Of a DNA stretch of 64,000 nt, positions 34,301 to 45,662 are shown piece after piece. A program made the translations under genes and the position numbers. Numbering within the stretch: the first letter of the stretch is position 1; the number at the start of each line of letters is the position of its first letter. The notes under the pieces were generated by a model that saw only the letters and a program-made list of their open reading frames with translations, had not been told where the DNA came from and did not search any database. This DNA is from Ursus arctos (taxonomy: Eukaryota; Chordata; Mammalia; Carnivora; Ursidae), in NCBI RefSeq assembly GCF_023065955.2, contig NW_026623008.1:811001-875000 (forward strand). Direction: 5' to 3'.

Positions 34301-35924
34301 TTAGTGCCTACGTTCAAGTTTCACATACATTTTAATCTCAATTACCAGCTCTGGCCATTGCTGAACTGCCGGGACCTTACACGTGCACCCCTTCCCGTCT
34401 GCCATCGGTGCTGGTCCAGAGCTGGGCTTTGTTTTTACACCCCTTGTCCAGGCTGGGCTCCCCTGAGCAGACCCTGAAATGAAGACTCAAGACTAGGACA
34501 TGGAGTTTTTCTTGGGGTTGGAGGAGGTAAGAGGGGTGGTGAGGGGGCCTTCCTGGGGCTGAGCAGGGGACACTGTGGCAAAGGACAGATGGGGCTCAGC
34601 ACACTTGGAGCCTGAGGAGGCCAGCTCATGGGTGCAGTGCATTGCTGGTGGGCAAGGAGGCTGTTTGCAGGTAGCATGCAGAGTATGGGTCCCAGACTGT
34701 GGCCTGCCCTGTGCTGGTTTAGGACGCCTCAGGCAGAAGCTGCGGGAAGAGGGGCCCCTGGGAGAACCACTGGTAGGTGTAGTCTCATGCCTGGCTAGGT
34801 CATGCTCCAGCCCTCAAAGCAGCCCCTGGGGCTGCCCGTGCTCCCCCAACTCCTGCCAGCTCCACCCATCCGTCCCTTCATTCTTCAGTGTCCTTGAGCT
34901 CCCAGACGCAGCTGTCCCCAGACAGATTATGCTGCAACTTACCCCTGGTTGTTGGCCTAGTGGCAGGGAAGGGGGGTGGATGTCCTGACAGGGATAAATG
35001 TTGCCTGGGGGGGTTTGTGGGGAGGCCTCGGAATTCTGTTTCAGCTGAGGTGCGGGTGCAGCTCTTCCCAGGGAGGGGTGAGCAAACCCCGCGGGTGTAG
35101 AAGGTTCAGAGGAGTCTGGGCCTTAGAACTGAGGGGGACAGCCACCTGGATGTCCCTACACACATGGCAAGGCCCCAGCTTTTCCCAGCAGGGTCCTGAC
35201 AACAGGTCGGGTACTGGGCAGGCACTGCCTGGTCTTTCTCCCTCCTGCCCAATCCAGAACAGTGACCGTTGCAGCAGGTGAACCCCCAGGGAGGAGTGTG
35301 TGCCTGCCCCCAGTGGTGCCTTGTCACAGCCGGCCGGTGAGGAATCCATCTCAATACCCCTTCTAGTTGTGCATTGGGTCCTACGGAAGCTGACCCCGAG
35401 ATGGAGTTTGGGTGCAAGCTGTGTGCAAGGGGTCAACCCCAGAGACAGGGAGGGGGCAGGATCGGGCGGAGGGAAGTTCAGCTGTGCTGCTGGAAGCCTC
35501 AGGCCAGCCATGGGGACTCAGGCCGCATGAAATTGGCCCTTCAGAAGTTCTACCTGGGGCCACAGTGGCTGTGAGCTGGGTCTGCACCTGAGGCTGCCCT
35601 GGAAGGGTGGGGGCCTTGTGTTGTCATCTCACTGGGGACCCCCAGTGCCAGTGTCTATGGGTTTCTTCCCTCTTCCAGGGAGGGGTCAGTGGGCAGGCAC
35701 TTGCTGGTGGGGAGGGGCTGGGATTGCTTTGTCGCCCACGCAGGCTTTCACTACACCCTCACCTGGGTTTCCAGTCTGTGAGTTCAGCTGCTCTCTTCGG
35801 GTGCCCATGCCTCCTTCCAGACCTGCCCACAGGAAATTCCATGTGCGCTGCAGTTGGAAGGGTGGTTCCAGAGGCCCAGACACGGATGCCCAGGTTCTCG
35901 GGGCATACTGCCTTCAGTGGCCTT

Positions 35925-36240
35925 CTGTATCAGTCAGAATCTCCGGAAAAACAGGCCAATGGAAGTGGGAGGGAGAGTGAGGGAGAGAGGTTGTTTTATT
36001 TTAAGGAGTTGGTTCCCTTTGTGGTGATTGTGGGGCTGGTGGGTTCAGAGGGCTGAGACCCAGGGAGGAGCTGATGTTGCAATTCCAACCCAGAGCCTCT
36101 GGAGCAGAATTCCCTCCTCCTCTGGGGAGCTCACTCTTTTTCTCTTAAGGTCTTCAACTGATTGGATGAGGCCCACCCACATGATGAGGGTCATCTGCTT
36201 TATTCAGAGTCTGTGGATTTCAATGTTAATCACATCGAAA
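35925..36240. repeat. Unassigned interspersed repeat
   Basis: ctgtatcagtcagaatctcc, ggttgttttattttaaggag, gagacccagggaggagctg and tgatgttgcaattccaaccc parallel the element at 32,790. Family not assigned. Confidence 0.5.
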
Positions 36241-36381
36241 ACCATGCACAGCTGCATTCATTGCAGCCTTAATCACAACAGCAAAGAAGTGAAAACAACC
36301 TAAATTTCCATGGACAAGAAAACGGATAAAACGTGGTCTTTCCACCCAGTGACATATTATTCCACCTTATAAAGGAGAAAA

Positions 36382-36546
36382 TGCTCGGGCTCTGTCAGTT
36401 AGGTCATCCGACTCTTGATTTCAGCTCAGGTCACGATCTCAGGGTTCTAAGATTGAGCCCTGTGTAGGGCTCTGCGCTGGGTGGAGAGCCTGCTTGATTT
36501 TCTTACTCCCTCTCCCTTTACTCCTCCCCCCCTCTAAAAAAAAAAG
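36382..36546 (+). repeat. CanSINE, degraded head
   Basis: The ctgtcagttaggtcatccga and tcagctcaggtcacgatctc boxes and a terminal poly(A) are visible, but the ggcgcctggg head is largely lost. Confidence 0.75.
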
Positions 36547-38625
36547 AGGAGGACGTGTGGACACCTGCTAGAGCATGGCGAGACCTTGAGGACATCATGT
36601 GCAGTGCCATAAGCCAGTCCAAAAGGACAAAGCCTGTCTAAGTCCATTTCTATGCAGGAGTCGGAGCCATGGAGAAAGAAAGTCGATGGTGGGTGCCAGG
36701 GGTTGGGGGGTTGATGTTTGATGGGGAGTTTCAGTTGGGAAGATGGAAAGCTCTGGAGACGGACGGTGGGGATGGTTACACAAGAGCGTGAACGTGCTTC
36801 ACACTCCTGACTGTGCGCTCACAAATGTTAGGGTGGTCAATTTTATATGTGGGTTTTTTTTTTTTTTACCACAAATTAAAAAAAAAAAAGATTGTGGTTT
36901 GTAACAGATGTTTAGTAAATGTCAGTTCTCCCCGAGTAATAGTTTATGTTGATTTCATCACTGTAATCAATAAATATATGGAAAAAAACCCTTCGTAACG
37001 ACATCTAGACTAGTGTGGGAGCAGAAGTCTGGGCTCCGCAGTCCAGCTAGACGCGGGAAGTTGGCCCTCGCACCTGCTTTCTCCTCAGGCCGCCACCTGG
37101 TCTCGCTGTCTTTGCTCATTGGCCTCCTGCCCCTGTGTGGTGGTTGGGATGTGTAGAGGGGACTAGTTTATTGAAATGTTTCCGACTCCTGTTCTAGTCT
37201 GAGCTTTTCAAGGGAAGGGAGTGGGAGAGTCTTTTCTTATCATCACAAAGCCTAAAACCAGGACGAGAGAGCGCAGCCAGGGCAAAGGTAGGGGACCACC
37301 CCGCAGACCCGCAGCCGGCTTCCCCTTCAACCCTGTCCCCTGGGCCTTCTGGCCGGGTGCCCGCTGGAGCCATCCTGTGCGTCAGCACAAATCCTGTGGC
37401 CTCAGCAGCTGGCCTGGGCCTCAGTGGGGAGCGTCCTGGAGGCTTCAGACACTCTGGCAGGCCCAGAGCCGAGCCGGTGGGGCCACGGCACATCTCACCT
37501 GCTCAGATCATCAGGCAGTTGTGGGCTGGGGCAGGCGTGTGTCTGTGTGACTCTGGGGGGGCCACGCACAGGCGTGAGGGTATTAGGTGGGGGCGCCCAT
37601 CTGTGACCATCCCTGGGGGGAGCTGGAGGCAGGGATGGGAGGAGTCCTCTCAACCCATGAGGCTCCAGCCTGCAACCACAAGCCTCCAGCCCTGTGGCCG
37701 GGCCAGTGGGTCCTGTGCTCAGCGCCAGGGTCGGAGGAAGGAGGCCCTCGGTGGGGTAAGCGTGGGTGTGTGTGTCCAAGGGCTGAGCGCACGTACGTGG
37801 GGTGTGCGTGCTGCTCGGGCAGCTTGTCACTGAACGGTCAGGCCATGAGGCTCCCTCGGGAGCCAGCTTTGCTGTTCTGAGTGGAAGGGAGGTCAGGTTT
37901 CTCCGAGAAACCCCAGAATAGCCCCTGGCTGCTCAGAGGAAACCTGGTCTGGCCTCCTGGTAGCCAGTCTGACCCCCTCTCGCCCCCACTCCATGTCCAG
38001 CTGTCTCCTCCCTGGACTGCACAGGGTGGCCAGAGGGATGCATTCATTCTCTCAACCTGTCTTTAAAGACTGCCTGCAAAGCACTGGGCCCACAGGGATT
38101 TGGGGGTGTCACGAGGCCAGGGTGGGCATTCAGAAAGAACACTCATGTAATGATGACAGGCTGTGTGAGGGTCCTGCGGCAGAACGGTGGAAGGGGGTCG
38201 CTGTGGGGAAGGAGATTTGAGGAGGTTGACACGGTGAAGAGGAAACAGCAAAGGACGAACAATGTGCAAACACTCTGGGCCTCCCGGGCCACCAGGCAGC
38301 CCCTTTCCTGGCCCTCAGTCCATGGTGTCTACCTGTGCTTCGGCTCCAGAGGGCCGAGGCTGGGCCAGGGGCCTTAGCTGGCACCTAGGGTCCGAAAGGG
38401 AGCTTCAGGGTGAGGGGAGGCTCAGGCCAAGGAGGGCCAGGAGGGGCTATGTGGGGAAGGGCCAAGCCTGGCCCAAAATAGGGCTGCAGGATCTCCCCGC
38501 CATACAAGGATCTTGGAATCTGGACTCTGGGGACCCCAGGCAGCTGGGCCCAGCTAAATGCGGCTGACACCTCCGCCCCTGATCTCTGGTGCCACTGCGC
38601 AGTGTCCTCCCCGTCGGCCACAGAC

Positions 38626-38628
38626 ATG
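38626..38628 (+). CDS. CALML6: CALML6 coding exon 1 (initiator ATG only)
   Basis: The ATG is followed directly by the donor gtaagg. The first nucleotide of the next exon starts codon 2 (ACG, Thr). Confidence 0.8.
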
Positions 38629-40089
38629 GTAAGGCTGTTCCCGGCACCCGGCAGAGCCCCTGGTGGGCTGGCTGGGTGGTGGAGAGGGTGCTGGGAGCAG
38701 TGTCCGGGGGGAGAGAGGATGGGACAGGGCCTCCAAGCACAGGCATGGGCTGGGGCCATACCTGAGGGTATGAGTGTCTCTCTGGGAATCGAGGGAGCAG
38801 TTCAGCAAGGCTGGAGGGACAGGGCAGTGTGGGGGGCCAAGGCTGAGCCCTGCTGGTTGCTGACGCCACCCTTACTCTGGGGGCTGGGATAGGGGAGCCC
38901 TTTTTGAAAGCTGCCATGGCAGTGGCGGGCAGGGGAGGTCAGGGGCCCCAGAAATGCCAGAACAGGCTGGGGTCCTTTACCCTGACCTGGGTCATGCTTC
39001 CCCATGGCGTCCTTCACCTGGTCTCACCTGGTGTCTATGGCCTCGGCCTCAGAGACTGGGCCCACCGATACTCCCTCACATGGCTGGCCCTGAGCCTTGG
39101 TGTCCCACACCTGGCCTCTGCCTCCTGTGTCCTTCCCCTGAAGCTGCGTGGCAGGGTCCCACTCACCCCTCCAGACCTATCCCTTGTGCCCCCTTATCTG
39201 GAAGCTGCTCTGGGCTGGGGGCCTCCTTTTTTAACCTTAGTCCCTGAAGGGTTGCCAAGTGGATGGACAGGGAGGGGTGCCATGTGTGCTGGGGCCTCCA
39301 ACCTTCCTCGGACTGAGGGGCAGAGGAGGCCCCGGTGAAGCTGGACCGGTGTCCCTGCAGACGGAGCGCCTGACAGCTGAGCAGATCAAGGAGTACAAGG
39401 GGGTCTTTGAGATGTTCGACGAGGAGGGCAATGGGGAGGTGAAGACCGGAGAGCTGGAGCGGCTCATGAGCCTGTTGGGCATCAATCCCACCAAGAGCGA
39501 GCTGGCCTCCATGGCCAAGGACGTGGACAGAGACAGTGAGGCTGGGCTGGGGGCAGCCCTGGATGGGGGGGTCACCTGTGAGTGTGAGCGGGAACGGCCG
39601 CACCAGCTCACCCTCACGCGGCCGGGCCTGCTGCTTGCTCCCTGCAGACAAAGGATTCTTCAACTGTGACAGCTTCCTGGCCCTGATGGGGATTTACTGG
39701 GAAAAGGCCCAGAACCAGGAAGGCGAGCTGAGGGCAGCGTTCCGTGTCTTCGACAAGGAGGGCAAGGGCTACATCGACTGGGACACACTCAAGTAGGGCC
39801 TGGAGCTGGGCAGGGGGTGGGCGAGGGCCAGAACCCTCTGGGCTGCCACTCAGCCTGGGGGCCCCGCAGGTATGTGCTCATGAACGCAGGTGAGCCCCTC
39901 AATGAGGTCGAGGCTGAGCAGATGATGAAGGAGGCTGACAAGGACGGGGATGGGACCATCGACTACGAGGGTGAGTGAGGGACGGGCCTGGGAGCCGGGC
40001 GGCTGGGCCAGGCTGGTGGCTGACCTGTCCTTCTGCTCCCAGAGTTTGTGGCCATGATGACCGGAGAGTCCTTCAAGCTGGTCCAGTAG
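38626..40089 (+). CDS. CALML6: Calmodulin-like protein 6 (five coding exons)
   Basis: Coding segments 38626-38628, 39361-39535, 39648-39792, 39870-39970 and 40043-40089 join with consistent phases to a 156-residue protein. It has four EF-hands with loops near residues 21-32, 57-68, 95-106 and 131-142. Loop 4 (DKDGDGTIDYEE) is canonical. Loop 1 (DEEGNGEVKTGE) is plausible. Loops 2 and 3 have Lys at position 5 and Ser or Thr at position 12, so calcium binding there is doubtful. The first coding exon holds only the ATG, as in calmodulin genes. The start was chosen because an in-frame TAG lies at 38,479 with no in-frame ATG between. Human CALML6 (181 residues, from memory) has an N-terminal extension not encoded here. 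The family is reported to modulate innate signalling; that is literature knowledge, not visible here. An AATAAA at 40,209 follows. It converges with TMEM52. Confidence 0.93.
39361..39535 (+). CDS. CALML6: CALML6 coding exon 2
   Basis: Acceptor gtccctgcag, donor gtgaggctgg. Encodes TERLTAEQIKEYKGVFEMF onward through EF-hand 1 and the start of EF-hand 2; ends phase 1. Confidence 0.93.
39648..39792 (+). CDS. CALML6: CALML6 coding exon 3
   Basis: Acceptor tccctgcag, donor gtaggg (weak but GT). Encodes NKGFFNCDSFLALMG to KGYIDWDTLK, the end of EF-hand 2 and EF-hand 3. Confidence 0.92.
39870..39970 (+). CDS. CALML6: CALML6 coding exon 4
   Basis: Acceptor ccccgcag, donor gtgagtg. Encodes YVLMNAGEPLNEVEAEQ and the canonical fourth EF loop. 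Confidence 0.93.
40043..40089 (+). CDS. CALML6: CALML6 coding exon 5 with stop
   Basis: Acceptor ctgctcccag. Encodes EFVAMMTGESFKLVQ then TAG. Confidence 0.93.
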
Positions 40090-40208
40090 GAGCAGGTGCT
40101 GTGGCCGGGGGAGGCCTGCCTGAAGAAGGCCACTGCCTGCTGCTGCCCACAGTGCTGCCCCCAGGCCGCCCACACGGCCACCCACCCCACCCGGCCCCAC
40201 CTCTGGCC

Positions 40209-40214
40209 AATAAA
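40209..40214 (+). terminator. CALML6: CALML6 poly(A) signal AATAAA
   Basis: Canonical AATAAA 120 bp after the stop, followed by a GT-rich stretch (aaggtgtgtttc) about 20 bp downstream. Confidence 0.85.
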
Positions 40215-40520
40215 CACTCCAGCCCGACTAAGGTGTGTTTCACTGCCCCTACTTAGCCCAGAAAGGAGGGGCTGGCAAGGATTTGGGACTGGAGAAAGGA
40301 AAGGGTTTTCCTAGGGCAGCCATGGCACATGGCCATCATTCCTGCTGTGACATCTGACACCACGCACTGCCTAGCTCAGGGCTCTGGGCACCAACCGGAA
40401 AGCCAGATTTGGGGCAGGTCGAAGACTACCACTTGCCCTTCTGTCTGCACTTGGGGGTGGCTACCCACAGGCCCCTCCCAGAGCCTTTTCCTACAGATGG
40501 AGATCACTTAGGTACAAACT

Positions 40521-40526
40521 TTATTC
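40521..40526 (-). terminator. TMEM52: TMEM52 poly(A) signal AATAAA
   Basis: TTTATT on the plus strand, 425 bp beyond the TMEM52 stop on the minus strand. Confidence 0.75.
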
Positions 40527-40950
40527 TCTCTCCAAAAAGCTGGGGGTGTCACAGCCAGCCCCGAGCCCTGAGGCTTAGGCCTGTGGGGTCAGGGGTGAAC
40601 GCAGCAGCCTGCGTGTGCATGCCCTAGTGTGTGTGGGTGCATGTGTGTGGCCAACACAGGGCCAGCTGGCTGGGCCGCCTGGCGTTACATAGCAACGAGG
40701 CCAGGGCTGCAGCAATGTGCTGGACGGGCTGGCCTTCCCTGGGGAAGGATGGTAGGGGTGTGCTGGGGGTGCCCTCGCACTGGTCCCCTCTGAGCACAGG
40801 GTGGCTGGCAGAACTGGGAGGTTCAAGAGAGTTTTCCTCTGCCTTTGAGGGACACCAGGGCTACCGCTGGGGATGCTGGGCACTGGAGCCTGGCTCCCGG
40901 AGTCCCGCCAATGTCTCTAGGCCTCAGGACCCAGGGAGAGGACTGGGTTA

Positions 40951-42831
<1,881 letters not shown>

Positions 42832-43292
42832 TCATGGCAGAAGGCTGAGACAGTCCAGATTCTGGGGGGGTTCCCAGCGTGTTGTTCAACGACATTTATT
42901 TTGCTCGCACGCTGCGGGCGCTCACTGTCTGAGGCTGGCCAGGGGCAGGCCCACCGCGGTCTGAGCGTGGTCCCCGGCCCCTGCGGCGTCCTGGGAGCTA
43001 ACCCCGTTTCCAGAGCACCTCGCCTTGAAAGTGCCCAACCTAGGGCGTGTGGCCTCTGTGGTCCTTGTGGTCTCCGGGTCTGGGGGTCACAGAATGCCTT
43101 TTGTCCATTCTGCCAGGAAAGACTGGGGGCCACTTTTTCCACCTCACCACTCTTCTCCCCAGGCTAGTGGCACTGTTAGGTTGGTTCTCTCTGGCCTCTA
43201 CTCCACCATCTGGAGGTCAGGCTAAGGGAGGTGGTCGGCAGTGCAAAGGTGCAGGGTGGTCAGGCAAGTGGAAGGAGCAGCTACCCTTAACC

Positions 43293-43508
43293 TTTTTTTT
43301 TTTTTTTTTTTTAAGATTTATTCATCTATTTTAGAGAGAGAGCGTGCCAGCACTAGTGAGCCGAGTAGGGGTGGGGGAGAGGGAGGGGGAGAGAAGCTGA
43401 CCCCCTGTAAGCTTGGAGCCTGAGGCAGGGCTCAATCCTACAACCCTGAGATCATGACCCGAGCTAAAATCAGTCAGTGGCTTAACCAACTGAGCCACCC
43501 AGGCACCC
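43293..43508 (-). repeat. CanSINE, antisense
   Basis: Poly(T)-aagatttattcatctatttt at the left, gagccacccaggcacccc at the right; body diverged. Confidence 0.88.
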
Positions 43509-43566
43509 CTGACCTGTCTTTCTTCCTTCCTCCCCCTCTCTTTCTTTCTCTCTCTCCCTTCTTTCT

Positions 43567-43771
43567 TTTTTTCAAGATTTTATTTGTTTGAGAGAGAGAA
43601 CAAGAGTGAGAGAGCACACGCAGGGGGAGGTGGAGGGGCAGAGGGAGAGGGAGAAGCAGACTCCCAGATGAGTGGGGAGCCCAACTCGGGGCTTGATCCC
43701 AGGACCCTAGGATCATGACCTGAGCAGAAATCAAAGTTGGTCGCTTAACCGACTGAGACACCCCAGCGCCC
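43567..43771 (-). repeat. CanSINE, antisense
   Basis: ttcaagattttatttgtttg at the left, gagacaccccagcgcc at the right. Separated from the previous copy by a TC-rich run. Confidence 0.88.
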
Positions 43772-45173
43772 TGACCTGCCTTTCTTAATTGCATTCAGAA
43801 CATACTCTCCATGAGTCTTCCCCATTGTAAGGGCCTCCTGGGCTTGGCTCTCCTGACTGGATCGGCCAGGCCCCTGCTCTTTGATCTTGCTTGATCTTGG
43901 CCCGAAGCTGTTCTGGACCTCCAGGCTGTGCCATGGCACCCCAGGGCCCCTCCTGCCCACCTTGCTCCAGCCAGGCTGGCTGAGCTTGGCTCCTGGCCAT
44001 CCTTCCTCCTCCTCCCTCTTGCCTTTGCTGGATGGGAGGGAGGAGGATGGACAGAAGTCCAGCCAGTGCACAGGAGTTCTGGCAGGGCCTTGGCCAGTGA
44101 GTACCAGGGCCTGTTAGCAGGAGATTGAGGCCGGGGTTTAGAAGAGTGGCCTGCCCCTCTTGCCAGCAGCAGAAAAGGAGGCAGGGATCATGCCCTGCAG
44201 GGAGCACCACCTCCTAGGGCCTGCATTTGGCCGGGCTCCTGGAGCCTGACTTCTCTCATCTGGTGAGAAAGTGGCTTGGGCTATGGCTGGTCAGCCCCAG
44301 GAGGGGCTGACAGAAGTCCTACAAAACTCCACTGTAGGGTCACCGTACTGGCCTCAGGTGAGGGAGATGGCAGGCTCCCAGGCATCAAGGGCACCAAGGA
44401 ACTGGGGTTAGGACAGGTGGGGTCCTGAAGCCTGTGCCCAGGGAAGTCCCCAGATGCATCATACCCTCCATTCTTGCTAGGGAAGTTGCACGTGCTCTCC
44501 TGCTGTCAGGCACAGGACTGGGGTTGGTGGGTTGGGCACGCTGTGTACAGAGGGGCCAGACTGGATGGGCTCTGTGGGGACAGTGTCCAACCAGCGCTCT
44601 CCAGAAGGCAGGTGCTGGGGCAAGGGGACATTCTGAGCTCCCAGGAGTGTCATATGGCCTGTGGGGCTTCTGCCTTTAAGGACCTGTTGGAGCCCAGAAG
44701 GCTGAGCCTGGACTCTGTCCAGAAAAATGGAAAACAAAACTCATGCTCTGGGCCTCTCCCTGGACCCCAGCTAGACACTGAGGGAGGCCCTGAGCATGAG
44801 TCCCCCACATTTGCTCCCTCCTTCCTTGGGGACATCAGGGATCCTGAAACTTGGGAGAAGCAGAGAATCCTAAAGGAACCCATTGGCTTTGGAGCCTCCT
44901 GTACCCTTCTCCATCTTTGCAGGGCCTCACTGGGTCCAGGCATGTCTCAACTCCAGCCTGTATCCCCAGCACCCTGCCTTGCTAGCGGTTTCCCCAGTGA
45001 TCCAGGCACCACCCTCCAGAGGGGCAGAGTTCATTGTTTATGGACTGATTTGTGTGTATGGGTGTGTGTGTGGGGGGGGTAGGAGGCAGGGTGCTGCCTC
45101 CCCAGGGATCTGTCCCTATCTCTGATTTGGTATGTATCCCACACTTCAGGCCTGTATGAAGAAGCCCAGAAGG

Positions 45174-45179
45174 TTTATT
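45174..45179 (-). terminator. CFAP74: CFAP74 poly(A) signal AATAAA
   Basis: TTTATT on the plus strand, about 380 bp beyond the CFAP74 stop on the minus strand. Confidence 0.75.
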
Positions 45180-45560
45180 GACAGACCTGTGGGGGCAGCT
45201 CTTCCCCCCACCAGGGCTTCTAAAGGCTGGGCAGGTGGGTACTGGTGGGGCTGGGGGTTCTGAGGGGCTCAGAGTAAGAGAGGGTTGTGGGTAGGACTCG
45301 CCTTATTGCTGGTTCTGAGTGGGGCCGGGGAGGGGGTGCTCTCCGGCCTCTGGACTCACTGGGTCCGGGGCAGCAGGAAGTGGCCATGCCTGGGGGGCTG
45401 GGGTGCCCTGGGGTCACTCAGAGGGCTGCACATTTGAACCTGCCCAGCGGGGGTGCCCAGGTCCCAAGCCTGTGGGTGGTTTATCCTGGTTTACAGACCA
45501 GGGGAGGGCTTCAAGGGTGAGCAGAGGGTTTGAGGGAGCTCTGGAGAGACTCCTGTGGCC

Positions 45561-45662
45561 TCAGGGGCTGGTCACCACCTGGGCCACAAAGAGGACCTTG
45601 TAAGTCTCCTTCACGTCCCCCTTGAGCTGCAGCAGGGCTGACACCATGAGCGGATGATCTGG
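45561..45662 (-). CDS. CFAP74: CFAP74 last coding exon
   Basis: Acceptor cattccag. Encodes PDHPLMVSALLQLKGDVKE to the C-terminus VVTSP and TGA. Phase 0. Confidence 0.9.
   Translation of the reverse strand, partial: PDHPLMVSALLQLKGDVKETYKVLFVAQVVTSP

Larger units (their letters stand above)
34300..38470. other. Intergenic DNA upstream of CALML6
   Basis: No coding exon recognised. Contents: unique GC-rich DNA, a dispersed repeat at 35,925-36,240, a degraded SINE at 36,382-36,546, and poly(T)/poly(A) near 36,850-36,890. Nothing else stands out. Confidence 0.6.
42850..45150. other. TMEM52-CFAP74 intergenic spacer
   Basis: No exon recognised. Holds two antisense SINEs (43,293-43,771) and unique GC-rich DNA. 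Confidence 0.65.
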
